Source of the DNA: Oceanobacillus halotolerans | Lineage (GTDB): Bacteria > Bacillota > Bacilli > Bacillales > Amphibacillaceae | DNA: 64,000 nucleotides | Direction: 5' to 3' | Assembly (NCBI RefSeq): GCF_010993955.1 | Contig: NZ_WIXL01000001.1 | Span: forward strand, 463,235 to 527,234 | Shown here: positions 15,328 through 24,683 of the stretch, one piece after another | Position numbering within the stretch: position 1 is the first letter of the stretch | How the letters are laid out: the number at the start of each line of letters is the position of its first letter | Notes under the pieces: model-generated | What the model saw: only the letters and a program-made list of their open reading frames with translations | The model's database searches: none | What the model was told of the DNA's origin: nothing | Translations under genes and position numbers: made by a program

Positions 15328-16449
15328 ATGGATGATACGTTAAAAAAATGTGGCATAATAGTCGTTGCGATTTTGAGTTATGTACTTTTGTTTTCATCAA
15401 GCGCTGCAGCAACAACGATATTTCCAGATCTAAAAAAGGTCCCGTGGGCAGAAGAGGAGATTAATTATTTATATGATCAGGAAGTAGTTAAGGGTCTTCC
15501 TGACGGGTCCTTTGGTGTATTTGATAATATTAATCGTTCAGATGCTTCTTTGATGCTGGCAAGAGCAAAGAATCTAGATACAAATAACATACCGAAAAAT
15601 TCACTATTTCCAGATGTGGACGAGTCAGCATATTATTTTGAAGCAGTACAAGCTGCTGTAGAAGCAGGTTATCTAAATGGTTATCCAAATGGTGATTTTG
15701 GTCCAAAGGATACCCTCACAAGAGAGCAAATGGCCAAGATTATAGCAGAATCATTTGATTTAGAAGAGGGAAATGGTCAATATTTTGATGATATTTCAAA
15801 TAGCTGGGCAAAAGATTTTATAAATACCATTGCAGCAAATGGGATTAGTAATGGTACTGGTGATGGGTCTTTTAAGCCGTCAAACAGTATTTCTCGTGCT
15901 GAATTCTCCGTTATGTTAGCAAGAGGAATGAATGATGACTATAAAGTAGAACCTGCTCCAGAGGATGGAGATTCATCTTCAGATCAACCATTAGAAGATA
16001 ATTCTAGAACGAATCCAGCTAACATTGGAGATATCGTTACAGTAGAACATGAGGATTGGTTAGATGGCTATCAGAAATATGAAATAGAATTGAAAGAATC
16101 CATCTCAGGAAATGAAGCATGGGAAATAATTAGAAACGCCAATATATTTAATGATCCACCAGAGCCTGGTATGAAATATGTTCTTGCTAAATTTAGAATC
16201 AAAGTATTAGATTTAGAAGAGGAGCCTTACAATATCAATCACGCAAAATTTGATGCTGTTAGTAAAGATGGTGTTAAGTATGATAATTGGGTTTCAGTAT
16301 CTGGATTAAGTCCTAATCTAAGAACAGATATTTATACAGGTGGCGAACATGAAGGATGGACGTATTTTATGGTGGATGAGACCGATGAACCACTAGCTGT
16401 ATTTAACCAAAGTGGGGATGACGAGGTATGGTTTGACATAAGTAATTAA
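15328..16449 (+). CDS. Secreted SLH-domain protein with C-terminal Ig-like (DUF4352-type) domain
   Basis: 373 aa. A signal peptide (about 1-28, ending SSSAAATT) leads into three SLH domains at about 30-210, each with the pattern aromatic-x-D ... GYPNGDFGP ... LTREQMAKII. SLH domains bind pyruvylated secondary wall polymer and hold proteins on the cell surface. An acidic Ser-rich linker (EDGDSSSDQPLEDNS) leads to a beta-rich domain (about 225-373; KYVLAKFRIKVLDLEEE, WTYFMVDETDEPLAVF) that resembles DUF4352/telokin-like Ig folds of lipoproteins. RBS AGGAGG. A perfect bidirectional terminator separates it from the convergent GLUG/SLH gene. Confidence 0.8.
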   Translation: MDDTLKKCGIIVVAILSYVLLFSSSAAATTIFPDLKKVPWAEEEINYLYDQEVVKGLPDGSFGVFDNINRSDASLMLARAKNLDTNNIPKNSLFPDVDESAYYFEAVQAAVEAGYLNGYPNGDFGPKDTLTREQMAKIIAESFDLEEGNGQYFDDISNSWAKDFINTIAANGISNGTGDGSFKPSNSISRAEFSVMLARGMNDDYKVEPAPEDGDSSSDQPLEDNSRTNPANIGDIVTVEHEDWLDGYQKYEIELKESISGNEAWEIIRNANIFNDPPEPGMKYVLAKFRIKVLDLEEEPYNINHAKFDAVSKDGVKYDNWVSVSGLSPNLRTDIYTGGEHEGWTYFMVDETDEPLAVFNQSGDDEVWFDISN

Positions 16450-16454
16450 AGTAC

Positions 16455-16490
16455 AAAACCCTACAGGGCTTATAAGCCCTGTAGGGTTTT
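16455..16490. terminator. Bidirectional terminator, 36-base perfect palindrome
   Basis: AAAACCCTACAGGGCTTATAAGCCCTGTAGGGTTTT has A- and T-runs at its two ends and serves the convergent genes at 15328-16449 and 16503-18578. Confidence 0.9.
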
Positions 16491-16502
16491 ATATGTCATT
16501 TA

Positions 16503-18578
16503 TTACTTTATATCAAGTGCGCGTAATACTGTAACTGCTGCCTCGACCCTTTTGGCTGTAGCCTTAGGTGCAAATTTATTGCTACCTTGGCCTTCCATTA
16601 AGCCATAATCATAAACTGCTGTTACGCTCTCTTTTGCCCAAGAAGGGATATCATCTTCGTCCTCAAATCCAATATCTCCACTTGATGTGGCATCTAAATT
16701 ATAGGCACGTTGAACCATGGTAGCAATTCCTGCTCGAGAGATGAGTTGACCAGGATTAAAGTTTCCGTCCTGATCTCCTTCCACGATTCCTAATTCCTGT
16801 GCTTTTGCAACATGTTGAATGGCCCAATGAGGTATATCATCATTATCGTTAAACGTCGTGGTATCCACATCTAAATTAACACCTAGCGCGTTTACTAAGA
16901 TAATCACCATTTCTGCCCGCGAGATGTCTTTCCTAGGTTTAAACAGAAATTTGCCATCATTATTTGGATCTGGTGCACCATCTACAACATCACGTTCTAC
17001 AGCCTCAGTGATGTGGTCTCTTCCCCAATAATTAGGGTCAACATCTGTAATGAGAGTAAACGGTTCTTCTCGTAAGAGTGGGTAATCACCTTCTACGTTT
17101 TTCCAAGTAGTGGTGAAGTTCCAATTTTCGAATGTTACTCTTGTATACATTTCCTCAGTTGATTTTGGAATTGCTGCCTGGTTATCAGAAAAACCGGTTG
17201 TTTCTTCGTCATAATAGTTGGAATCGTAGTCACCACGATAGTCATTTCCAACAAAACCACCTTGATTCTGTCCACTGCTAGATACAGCACCACTAGCGTA
17301 TGCTCGATCAATGGTTGCAACTTCATTTGCTCCAACGAATCCACCGGTATTTTCAGCACCATTTACGTCTCCTTTAGCATAAGCATCTTGAATAGTAGTA
17401 TCACTAGTCATTTTACCGATGAATCCGCCGACATTGGCACCTTTAGCGTTGACATTTCCTTCTGCAAAGCTTTTATCAACTGTTGTGAATTCTTCTTCCA
17501 TTAACCCAATGAATCCACCAACATGATCTTCACCATCCACATTCCCTTTGGCGTAACTATCACTTACTAAGACTTTGGTGTGATAGCCAATCAATCCGCC
17601 TACTTTATGTCTACCTGACACATCACCAGTTGCATAACTATCGGTAATAGAGGCAGAGGTGTTCACAGTTGTGTAGCCGATTAATCCACCAACATTGTCT
17701 ACAAATGCCTCAACATGGCCTGTGGCACTACTATTTTTTATTTCTCCATCAAATGTATTGAAATTCCCAACAAGACCACCGGCATTTGCAATGTCATCAT
17801 TTGTTCTTGTACTACTAACAGAAGCAGAGGAGGAACTATCCCAAACATTACCACCTAGCTTGCCGACAAGGCCACCAACATTATCACGTCCTGTAATAGA
17901 ACCAGCTGATGTAGAGTTATTGACAGTAGCATTAGAGCCACCAGCTTGACCAACAAGTCCGCCAACAGAAGTGACCCCATTCAACGTAACAGTTGCTTCA
18001 CTATCTTTAATGGTTGCGTTAGATAATGATCCAACAACACCACCAGTAGAAGCTCCTCCACCATTGATATTACCAGTAACCTGTACATTTTCAATAAGTG
18101 TACCGCTATCTGCAACACCTACTAATGCACCTGTGTGATTCCGTGAGTTAATATTCACATCTTCTAAGGTGACGTTCTTAATGGTAGCACCATTATTAAT
18201 GATGCCAAATAAACCATCCCCATGGGGAGCACTCGAATTCGAACGATCAATCATCAATCCTTTAATGGTATGTCCAGCTCCATCAAAGGTACCTTCAAAA
18301 CGCCCTTGGTCGTCTCCATCTCCAATTTGTTCCCAACCCGAACCAGTGTTGTAAGGTGCAACGTTTAAATCAATGTCATTGGTTAACACGTAATGTCCTT
18401 TCATATCTAAGCGAATTTTATCAAGATCTTCTGCAGTACTAATATAGACGATATCCTCTTCAGCCTGAGATGTGTTTGCTCCAAGAAAGATAAGAGCCCC
18501 AAACACGGCCATAACGCTAAACAAGAGTATAAACGTCTTTATCCACCTTGTTTTGCTTTCCAATATCCATGTTTCCAT
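16503..18578 (-). CDS. Surface protein with GLUG beta-helix repeats and three SLH domains
   Basis: 691 aa. A signal peptide (about 1-39, ending TSQAEE) precedes an ordered series of about 11 GLUG-type repeats from about 110 to 470 (units such as VGGLVGxxxxxxxxNS, TGGFVGANE). These form right-handed beta-helix stalks in peptidase M26-like and adhesin proteins. Three SLH domains follow at about 520-691, the C-terminal end having FAPKATAKRVEAAVTVLRAL. This would be a cell-wall-attached fibrous protein; a catalytic domain is not visible. RBS AAGGAGG lies 10 bases from ATG. Repeat-rich genes like this often vary in repeat number between strains. Confidence 0.8.
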   Translation of the reverse strand: METWILESKTRWIKTFILLFSVMAVFGALIFLGANTSQAEEDIVYISTAEDLDKIRLDMKGHYVLTNDIDLNVAPYNTGSGWEQIGDGDDQGRFEGTFDGAGHTIKGLMIDRSNSSAPHGDGLFGIINNGATIKNVTLEDVNINSRNHTGALVGVADSGTLIENVQVTGNINGGGASTGGVVGSLSNATIKDSEATVTLNGVTSVGGLVGQAGGSNATVNNSTSAGSITGRDNVGGLVGKLGGNVWDSSSSASVSSTRTNDDIANAGGLVGNFNTFDGEIKNSSATGHVEAFVDNVGGLIGYTTVNTSASITDSYATGDVSGRHKVGGLIGYHTKVLVSDSYAKGNVDGEDHVGGFIGLMEEEFTTVDKSFAEGNVNAKGANVGGFIGKMTSDTTIQDAYAKGDVNGAENTGGFVGANEVATIDRAYASGAVSSSGQNQGGFVGNDYRGDYDSNYYDEETTGFSDNQAAIPKSTEEMYTRVTFENWNFTTTWKNVEGDYPLLREEPFTLITDVDPNYWGRDHITEAVERDVVDGAPDPNNDGKFLFKPRKDISRAEMVIILVNALGVNLDVDTTTFNDNDDIPHWAIQHVAKAQELGIVEGDQDGNFNPGQLISRAGIATMVQRAYNLDATSSGDIGFEDEDDIPSWAKESVTAVYDYGLMEGQGSNKFAPKATAKRVEAAVTVLRALDIK

Positions 18579-18944
18579 TCACTATATTCCTCCTTATTTA
18601 TAGGTATTATGTCTATTGACATTTTGCTGTGATTACGTTCTCATACCACCCACCTCTTTCAATGTATGTTGATATTTAAAAACTTAGAATCGTTGTAATT
18701 TTAACACTTTAAAATAAGGATGTAATGTATACTTGGGTATACAATTTTTAGTAGTTATGATTAGGTATTACCATGACAGCTCCATTGAAATTCAGGGTAG
18801 GAGTATGGTGGAATTAGGGAATGGTTAGTGTTTTTATGATTATTATGGAAAGATGTAGTAATTTAATATATTGATAGAATCAAACAATATGATACGTTAC
18901 AATAAGAACAGACATTGCTATTGCCTTAGGAAAGGGCTGATCTT
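18579..18944. other. Divergent intergenic region
   Basis: 366 AT-rich bases between the GLUG/SLH gene and the subtilisin gene. It must hold promoters for both, but I see no confident -35/-10 pair, hairpin or repeat. An AAAGGG ribosome binding site for the protease lies 8 bases before TTG 18945. Confidence 0.5.
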
Positions 18945-21900
18945 TTGGGTAGAAAATATATAAGTAGTAGCATAATAATAGTATGGATGATAACGGTGAT
19001 TTTTCCGATACAAGGTGCTGCCGATGACGGTATAACTTCAAGTCATAATAAACTAAAAGAACATACTGAGAATATGGAAGCAAGCGAAGTAAAACCTAGT
19101 AAATCCTATACAGATCAAGCAGGGGTATTACTAGAACAATATAATTATCTAAAAGAGAAGCCAATCAAACGTAGTATTGGTATATCTAGTAAAAAAACAA
19201 TTAAAAATATAGAAGAAATAGATGACGATCAAGCAGATTTGAGACAGTATTATCAGAAACAGAATCAAGCTCAGTTAAAAAGTATTCCTCAGATTAACCT
19301 TGATGATGTGAACGATCGTAGCATTATCGTCAGGGTAAAGGATGGCGAAACCCTAGATTATGAAGCATATGATGTACAGCTGGTTGAAGAAAGTACGTTC
19401 TTACAGGAGAAAGGTCTGTACTTCGTGAGGGTTCCTGCCGATCATGATTACGAAGAAACATTAAAGAAGCTAAAAAATACGAAACATGTTAGATCAGCAG
19501 AACCAGATTATTTAATGGAATCTACTATGACACCCACTGATCCAGAAATGGGTAGACAATGGTATCTGAATAAAATTGGTATGACTGATGCCTGGGATAT
19601 CACTGAAGGATCATCAGATGTCACTGTAGCGGTATTAGATACAGGAGTGAATGCCACCCATGAGGATTTATCTGGCCGTGTGCTAGCAGGATATGATTAT
19701 GTGAATGATGACAGTGATCCATCAGATGATCATGGTCATGGAACTCATGTTGCTGGTATTATTGCCAGTAATACAAATGATATTGGTGTGACAGGAATTG
19801 ACTTTCATGCCAATATACTGCCAGTAAAAGTTGCAAATGTTAAAGGTGAAGTTCCAACATCTAACTCCATAAAAGGGATCTATTATGCGATAAGTCAAGG
19901 TGCTGATGTGATTAACATGAGCTATGGTGGTTATAACTATGATGAGTCTGTAGAGGAAGCGATACAAGAAGCATATGACCAAGGAATTGTAGTAGTAGCT
20001 GCAGCTGGAAATGATGGGATAGATTCCTATTCCTACCCTGCATCCTATACATCCGTCATAAGTGTATCTGCTACAGACGAAAATGATCAGCCTACTAGTT
20101 TCACAAACTATGGTAATTTCATCGATATTACAGCACCTGGATCTAATATATACAGCACAGATTACCTAGGTGGCTACAAAGGGAAAAATGGCACCTCTTT
20201 TTCGTCTCCAATTGTAAGTGCAGTTGCAGGCTTACTAAAGGCAAAACACCCAGATTGGGCACCAAATGAAATTGAGTGGGCTCTTCAGGCTGGAGCTGAA
20301 CAGTTAGTCAATATGGAATGGAACACATTTGATGGATATGGAAGAGTTAATGCTTATAGTGCACTAACCACAACTTTACCTGCATTAGATCAAGATATAG
20401 CAAATAACCAAGAAGAGGCAAAAGAAATTAAATCAGGTTCTGTATATAGTGATAAGGTGGATTTACCAAAGGATGTGGATTGGTATACTTTTGAAGTGAC
20501 GGAAAAGTCATCCGTCACGATAGATGTTATCAATAACAGTTACCATCTTGATTTAATAGGATCCCTATATAAAACAGACGGGGATGCTGTGTTAGATCGC
20601 CATATAATAGACTATAATTTGTCAGGAAGTGATGAATGGTATTCCTTTGAAGCAGAACCAGGAACGTATTATATCGCAATCTATGATTATTTTAACCATT
20701 GGTCAGAACAGCCATATGAATTAACAATGGAGTCTAGTACGATTAATAATACTGATTTGATCGTTGAGACAGAACCAAACGATTATATGGATCAAGCTAG
20801 TTATATCCACTATGGATCAATGGGTGGAGGGTATTTCCAACAATATAAAGACTATGATTATTATCAAGTAGATTTGCCATATAATGGAGATATTGCGATT
20901 AAAGCTTCTACAGATAGTACTGCCTATTACAATGAACCTGTGGCATTATTAGTAGACTCCTATGGGGATGTGATTGTAGAAGATGACTACTATTGGCAAA
21001 ATAATGGGGAATTGAAATCGAACACTAATGAATATCATAGGATACAAACTGGCACATATTATGTGGTAATTACTAACCTTGAAGACTATTCGGATAATAA
21101 TCCGTACGTTTTTGATATTACCTATTTGGAGAATGAAGTAGAAGAAGTTCCAGTACCCGTTGCATCAATAGAAAGTGGGACTTATACAGGAGCGATTAAT
21201 GTAAAATTAAACAGTTATGAAGGAAATGAAATTCGATATACACTAGATGGATCAGATCCGAGTCTATCAAATGGAACTGTATACGAAGCGCCAATTGAGA
21301 TTGAGGTGGATACCACTTTAAAGGCAATAGCAGTCAAAGATGGACATATTAGTAATGTCGTCACCTATTTGTACGAGATTGATAACGTATTGAATGCTCC
21401 TATTGCTAGTAAAACTTCAGGTGCTTTCACAGAGGCCTTTCAGTTGGAATTAACGACTAATATCAGTGAGGCATCTATTTACTATACGTTGGATGGTACC
21501 ACTCCAAGTGTAGACAATGGACAATTATACGAGGAACCTATATGGATTGACCAGGATACAAACGTAAAAGCCTTTGCAATACTGGATGATTTAACGAGTG
21601 ATGTTCGCTCTTATTCGTATGACTATAGCGCTTTTCCCGACATAAATGGTCATTGGGCAGAAGATACGATTACCTTCCTAGTAGAAAAAGGGATTTTAAA
21701 TGGATACCCAGATGGTACGTTTGGACCTGGTGATTTGATTGGCCGTGCCCAAGCAGCGAAAATTATTGTGGAAGAAATGGGTTTACCATTAGCAGAGAGT
21801 GATTTCCCTGATGTTCCTGATGATTACTGGGCATCCGAGCATATTGGTGCAGCTGTAGAAGCAGGAATCTTTACTGGGTATGATGATGGGACGTTCCGAC

Positions 21901-22148
21901 CAACAGATACGTTAACAAGGTCAGAAGCTGCAATTATCTTAGTTCGTGCGTATAATCTGGAAGGAAGTAGTGAGATGACATTCCCTGATGTTGATGAAAG
22001 CTTATGGTCGTATCCATTTATCGAAACGTTAGTTGCTAACGGAATTATAACTGGTTATCCAGATGGTACATTTGGCCCCAAAGATAGTATTAATCGTGGT
22101 CAATTCTCGACAATGATGGCAAGAGTTTTAGGGTTTGAAAGTGAATAA
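18945..22148 (+). CDS. Cell-surface subtilisin-like (S8) protease with PPC, chitobiase-like and SLH domains
   Basis: 1067 aa. Signal peptide about 1-25; propeptide about 26-205 with an I9-like inhibitor fold (RSIIVRVKDGE ... SAEPDYLMEST). The catalytic S8 domain is about 206-475, with D232 (VAVLDTGV), H265 (HGTHVAG), oxyanion N356 (AAAGN) and S418 (NGTSFSSPIVSAVAG). Two PPC-type beta domains follow (about 485-735), then two chitobiase-C-like repeats (IRYTLDGSDPSLSNG and IYYTLDGTTPSVDNG), and three SLH domains from about 895. TTG 18945 is the start, with AAAGGG upstream. The protein is likely a wall-anchored exoprotease for nutrient release or processing of surface proteins. Full catalytic set, so probably active. 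Confidence 0.9.
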   Translation: MGRKYISSSIIIVWMITVIFPIQGAADDGITSSHNKLKEHTENMEASEVKPSKSYTDQAGVLLEQYNYLKEKPIKRSIGISSKKTIKNIEEIDDDQADLRQYYQKQNQAQLKSIPQINLDDVNDRSIIVRVKDGETLDYEAYDVQLVEESTFLQEKGLYFVRVPADHDYEETLKKLKNTKHVRSAEPDYLMESTMTPTDPEMGRQWYLNKIGMTDAWDITEGSSDVTVAVLDTGVNATHEDLSGRVLAGYDYVNDDSDPSDDHGHGTHVAGIIASNTNDIGVTGIDFHANILPVKVANVKGEVPTSNSIKGIYYAISQGADVINMSYGGYNYDESVEEAIQEAYDQGIVVVAAAGNDGIDSYSYPASYTSVISVSATDENDQPTSFTNYGNFIDITAPGSNIYSTDYLGGYKGKNGTSFSSPIVSAVAGLLKAKHPDWAPNEIEWALQAGAEQLVNMEWNTFDGYGRVNAYSALTTTLPALDQDIANNQEEAKEIKSGSVYSDKVDLPKDVDWYTFEVTEKSSVTIDVINNSYHLDLIGSLYKTDGDAVLDRHIIDYNLSGSDEWYSFEAEPGTYYIAIYDYFNHWSEQPYELTMESSTINNTDLIVETEPNDYMDQASYIHYGSMGGGYFQQYKDYDYYQVDLPYNGDIAIKASTDSTAYYNEPVALLVDSYGDVIVEDDYYWQNNGELKSNTNEYHRIQTGTYYVVITNLEDYSDNNPYVFDITYLENEVEEVPVPVASIESGTYTGAINVKLNSYEGNEIRYTLDGSDPSLSNGTVYEAPIEIEVDTTLKAIAVKDGHISNVVTYLYEIDNVLNAPIASKTSGAFTEAFQLELTTNISEASIYYTLDGTTPSVDNGQLYEEPIWIDQDTNVKAFAILDDLTSDVRSYSYDYSAFPDINGHWAEDTITFLVEKGILNGYPDGTFGPGDLIGRAQAAKIIVEEMGLPLAESDFPDVPDDYWASEHIGAAVEAGIFTGYDDGTFRPTDTLTRSEAAIILVRAYNLEGSSEMTFPDVDESLWSYPFIETLVANGIITGYPDGTFGPKDSINRGQFSTMMARVLGFESE

Positions 22149-22221
22149 GAATAAATGAGAGGAATGAGGAGACGTCTGATAGACTCTTCTACCTGGAGTG
22201 GTATAAGTTTTAACTAAATAG

Positions 22222-22254
22222 AAAGGGTGAATGGCCCATAGCCATTCACCCTTT
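22222..22254. terminator. Bidirectional terminator
   Basis: AAAGGGTGAATGG (22222-22234) pairs with CCATTCACCCTTT (22242-22254). It lies between the convergent protease and acyltransferase genes and overlaps the acyltransferase stop codon. Confidence 0.85.
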
Positions 22255-24253
22255 ATTCATTATTGACCGATTCTTGTTCCAATGCCTTTAAAACTTCTTT
22301 CTTCAATGGTGTCGCAAGTGTTTTGGAATATAAAGTACTAATATGATGATCATCCCGGTATACCAGTACATTTCCAATGACAGATTGACAAGTTTTGTCA
22401 TCACAGAAGTAATCAGATAGGTCAGCGAAGTAGACATTATTAGGTATTCCCTCTGTCACTTCCCATGGCTGAGGTTCTGGTAATGCCTCTGATCTAGATA
22501 CTGTACAATCCTCAGGTCCATTTACTTCTACACACGTTGGAATATCCTCGGTCATTTTTGGGTTATCTCGAATCGCAAAGATGTTTGTAATTCCCTCAAA
22601 TTTTTCCCACATTTCAATATATCCTTGTGGGACCGTTGAGCCGTCCGCAACCGTAGCTGTTGTGAAGATTAAATCAGGTTTGCTTTCGAGTAATGGTTCA
22701 ACAACTAGCTCATTCCACTCCATACAAGTATCATCTAATTTCCCGTTAAAGTCTTGAGTTGAAAATCTACAAGCATCTTTGTTATACACATCAATCTGTA
22801 TATTCATTTCATCAGCAAATCCTTCCAGAGCAGGGAACCAATGCCCTGAATGAGATCCACCTACAAGTGCTATCGTATATTCTGGATTATCTGTTTCGCC
22901 ATAAGAACACATTTTAACTCCAGAAGCATTCATATATACATAACAATCTTCAGTATAAAAGGCAGGTAACTCATTATTTGGGTCTAGAGATGCTATCGGT
23001 TTTACATCTGAGGCAGCTTCAATATTATCGTATAGAACACGAGCTCCTGGATAATCAACAGTATCATATTGTTCCTTTAAATACTGTTGTTCCTTGTCTA
23101 AGTATTGTCCCCAGGCTATATTTAGAGCTACAACTGGTACTATAAAAAGGAATAATATGGATATTAATTTCACTTTTGATTGTTTCACTGATAGTCTTCT
23201 AATTGGGGACTCTATTAGTTTAGTTGTTATAATCGATAAGCTGAGCGCAATGGACATAATAAATATTCCTGCGGTAGTAGAGATAGTCTCCGTATTGAAA
23301 TAAGTGTAATAGAAAATGAGAAGAGGCCAGTGCCATAAGTAGAAGGCATATGAAAAGCCCCCGAGAAACATTAAAAGCTTAGAGCCTAAAAATCTTTTCA
23401 CAGCAAACCGACCTGCATTCTCTGCCGATAGAATAACTAAGATAACACCAGTTGTCGGTAATAATGCTACATAACCAGGAAAAACAGTAGAGACAGGTAA
23501 CACCATACCTGTAAAACATATAATAATTAAACCAATCCAACCCATGATGGTAGAAATGGACTTATTGAAAGCTAAATATGGAATTAATAGAGCTAATATC
23601 CCACCTAAGCTGAACTCCCATATACGTGCAAAAGTATCAAAATAAGCCCATGGCTGATTTACATTTGTGATATAAATCGAATATGTGAGTGAAGCGACAA
23701 AAAGTATACTCAATAAGGCTAAAAGCGTTTTGCGAGGTGGTGTTTTGAATATTTTTTTTGCAGCTATGAATGCTAAGAAAATAACTAAAGGCCACGTTAT
23801 ATAAAACTGACCTTGGAGTGATAGTGCCCAAAAGTGTTGAAATGGACTTGCTTCATTATTTTGAGCTAAGTAATCTACAGCATTGGTGGCTAACTGCCAA
23901 TTTTGAAAGTAAAATGCCGACGAAAACATTTCAGATATTACTTGTCTCCACTGTGTTTGTGGTAACAGTAAAAAGGCAAGAATAGATGAGGTGAAAATAA
24001 CGACAAAGGCTATTGGGAATAATCGTCTCATTAATCCTAATACATACTCGAAGTAGCGAATTTCACCTTGTTTTTCCATCTTTGAAATTAAAGATGTCGT
24101 TATTAAATATCCCGAGACAATAAAAAAGACATCCACACCACCGGATACAGAACCTAACCAAATATGATAGATTGCTACTAATAATGCGGCTACAACCCGT
24201 ATCCCCTCTAATTCAGGGCGGAATTTCTTTTCTGCTATTCGTAAGTCTGACAT
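22253..24253 (-). CDS. OatA-like membrane O-acyltransferase with SGNH domain
   Basis: 666 aa from ATG 24253 (AAAGGAG 10 bases upstream); the frame extends upstream to 24364 but that part lacks an RBS and is not family-like. Residues about 1-390 are an acyltransferase-3 membrane domain with 10-11 helices (RPELEGIRVVAALLVAIYHI, GGVDVFFIVSGYLIT, the WALSLQGQFYITWPL segment). Residues about 430-666 are an extracellular SGNH esterase/transferase domain with GGSHSGHW as the Ser block and DDHHIS as the catalytic Asp-x-x-His block. Such enzymes carry acyl groups across the membrane and O-acetylate peptidoglycan or wall polysaccharide. Here it could modify the polymer that SLH proteins bind. Confidence 0.85.
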   Translation of the reverse strand: MSDLRIAEKKFRPELEGIRVVAALLVAIYHIWLGSVSGGVDVFFIVSGYLITTSLISKMEKQGEIRYFEYVLGLMRRLFPIAFVVIFTSSILAFLLLPQTQWRQVISEMFSSAFYFQNWQLATNAVDYLAQNNEASPFQHFWALSLQGQFYITWPLVIFLAFIAAKKIFKTPPRKTLLALLSILFVASLTYSIYITNVNQPWAYFDTFARIWEFSLGGILALLIPYLAFNKSISTIMGWIGLIIICFTGMVLPVSTVFPGYVALLPTTGVILVILSAENAGRFAVKRFLGSKLLMFLGGFSYAFYLWHWPLLIFYYTYFNTETISTTAGIFIMSIALSLSIITTKLIESPIRRLSVKQSKVKLISILFLFIVPVVALNIAWGQYLDKEQQYLKEQYDTVDYPGARVLYDNIEAASDVKPIASLDPNNELPAFYTEDCYVYMNASGVKMCSYGETDNPEYTIALVGGSHSGHWFPALEGFADEMNIQIDVYNKDACRFSTQDFNGKLDDTCMEWNELVVEPLLESKPDLIFTTATVADGSTVPQGYIEMWEKFEGITNIFAIRDNPKMTEDIPTCVEVNGPEDCTVSRSEALPEPQPWEVTEGIPNNVYFADLSDYFCDDKTCQSVIGNVLVYRDDHHISTLYSKTLATPLKKEVLKALEQESVNNE

Positions 24254-24683
24254 TTTTTTGTAACTCCTTTTTGACTTTCTACCTTTTATGATCAAAAAAA
24301 TAAAAGTAGATTTCTCTACATAAAAAACTAAAAAATTGTGGCTAATATAAGACTTTTTGGCCATTTCTATTTATGTCACATAGATCAATTTAAATAAAAA
24401 CGATTCTATTTAAAAGAAAACGTACCTTCTTGTAGATATAGTTTTTTAAAAAAACGTGCCTTCTTTATTTTATTACAGCTTAATAGGATTAGCAATATAC
24501 CTTAAGAATATTAGCTTTGTGTTGTGTCTTAATAATAATAGGGATACGCAAGTGTAAGCTGTGATTAGATGAGCTATACTGGTTATAGTGGTGATGAAGA
24601 TATGTTATGCTTTACTATGGTTACAATTTGAATTAATTAATTAATAGCTATAATACGAACGGTTTTATTGGAGGATTATTGTA
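24254..24683. other. Divergent intergenic region
   Basis: 430 AT-rich bases between the OatA-like gene and the first FAD oxidoreductase. Apart from the two ribosome binding sites I see no repeat, hairpin or small gene I would support. An AAAACGTGCCTTCTT / AAAACGTACCTTCTTG direct repeat (about 24417-24461) may be a duplicated promoter or operator segment. Confidence 0.4.

Noticed and set aside
24254-24364. N-terminal extension of the OatA-like acyltransferase
   Set aside because: ATG 24253 has AAAGGAG at good spacing and begins the family-conserved sequence; the extension has no RBS.
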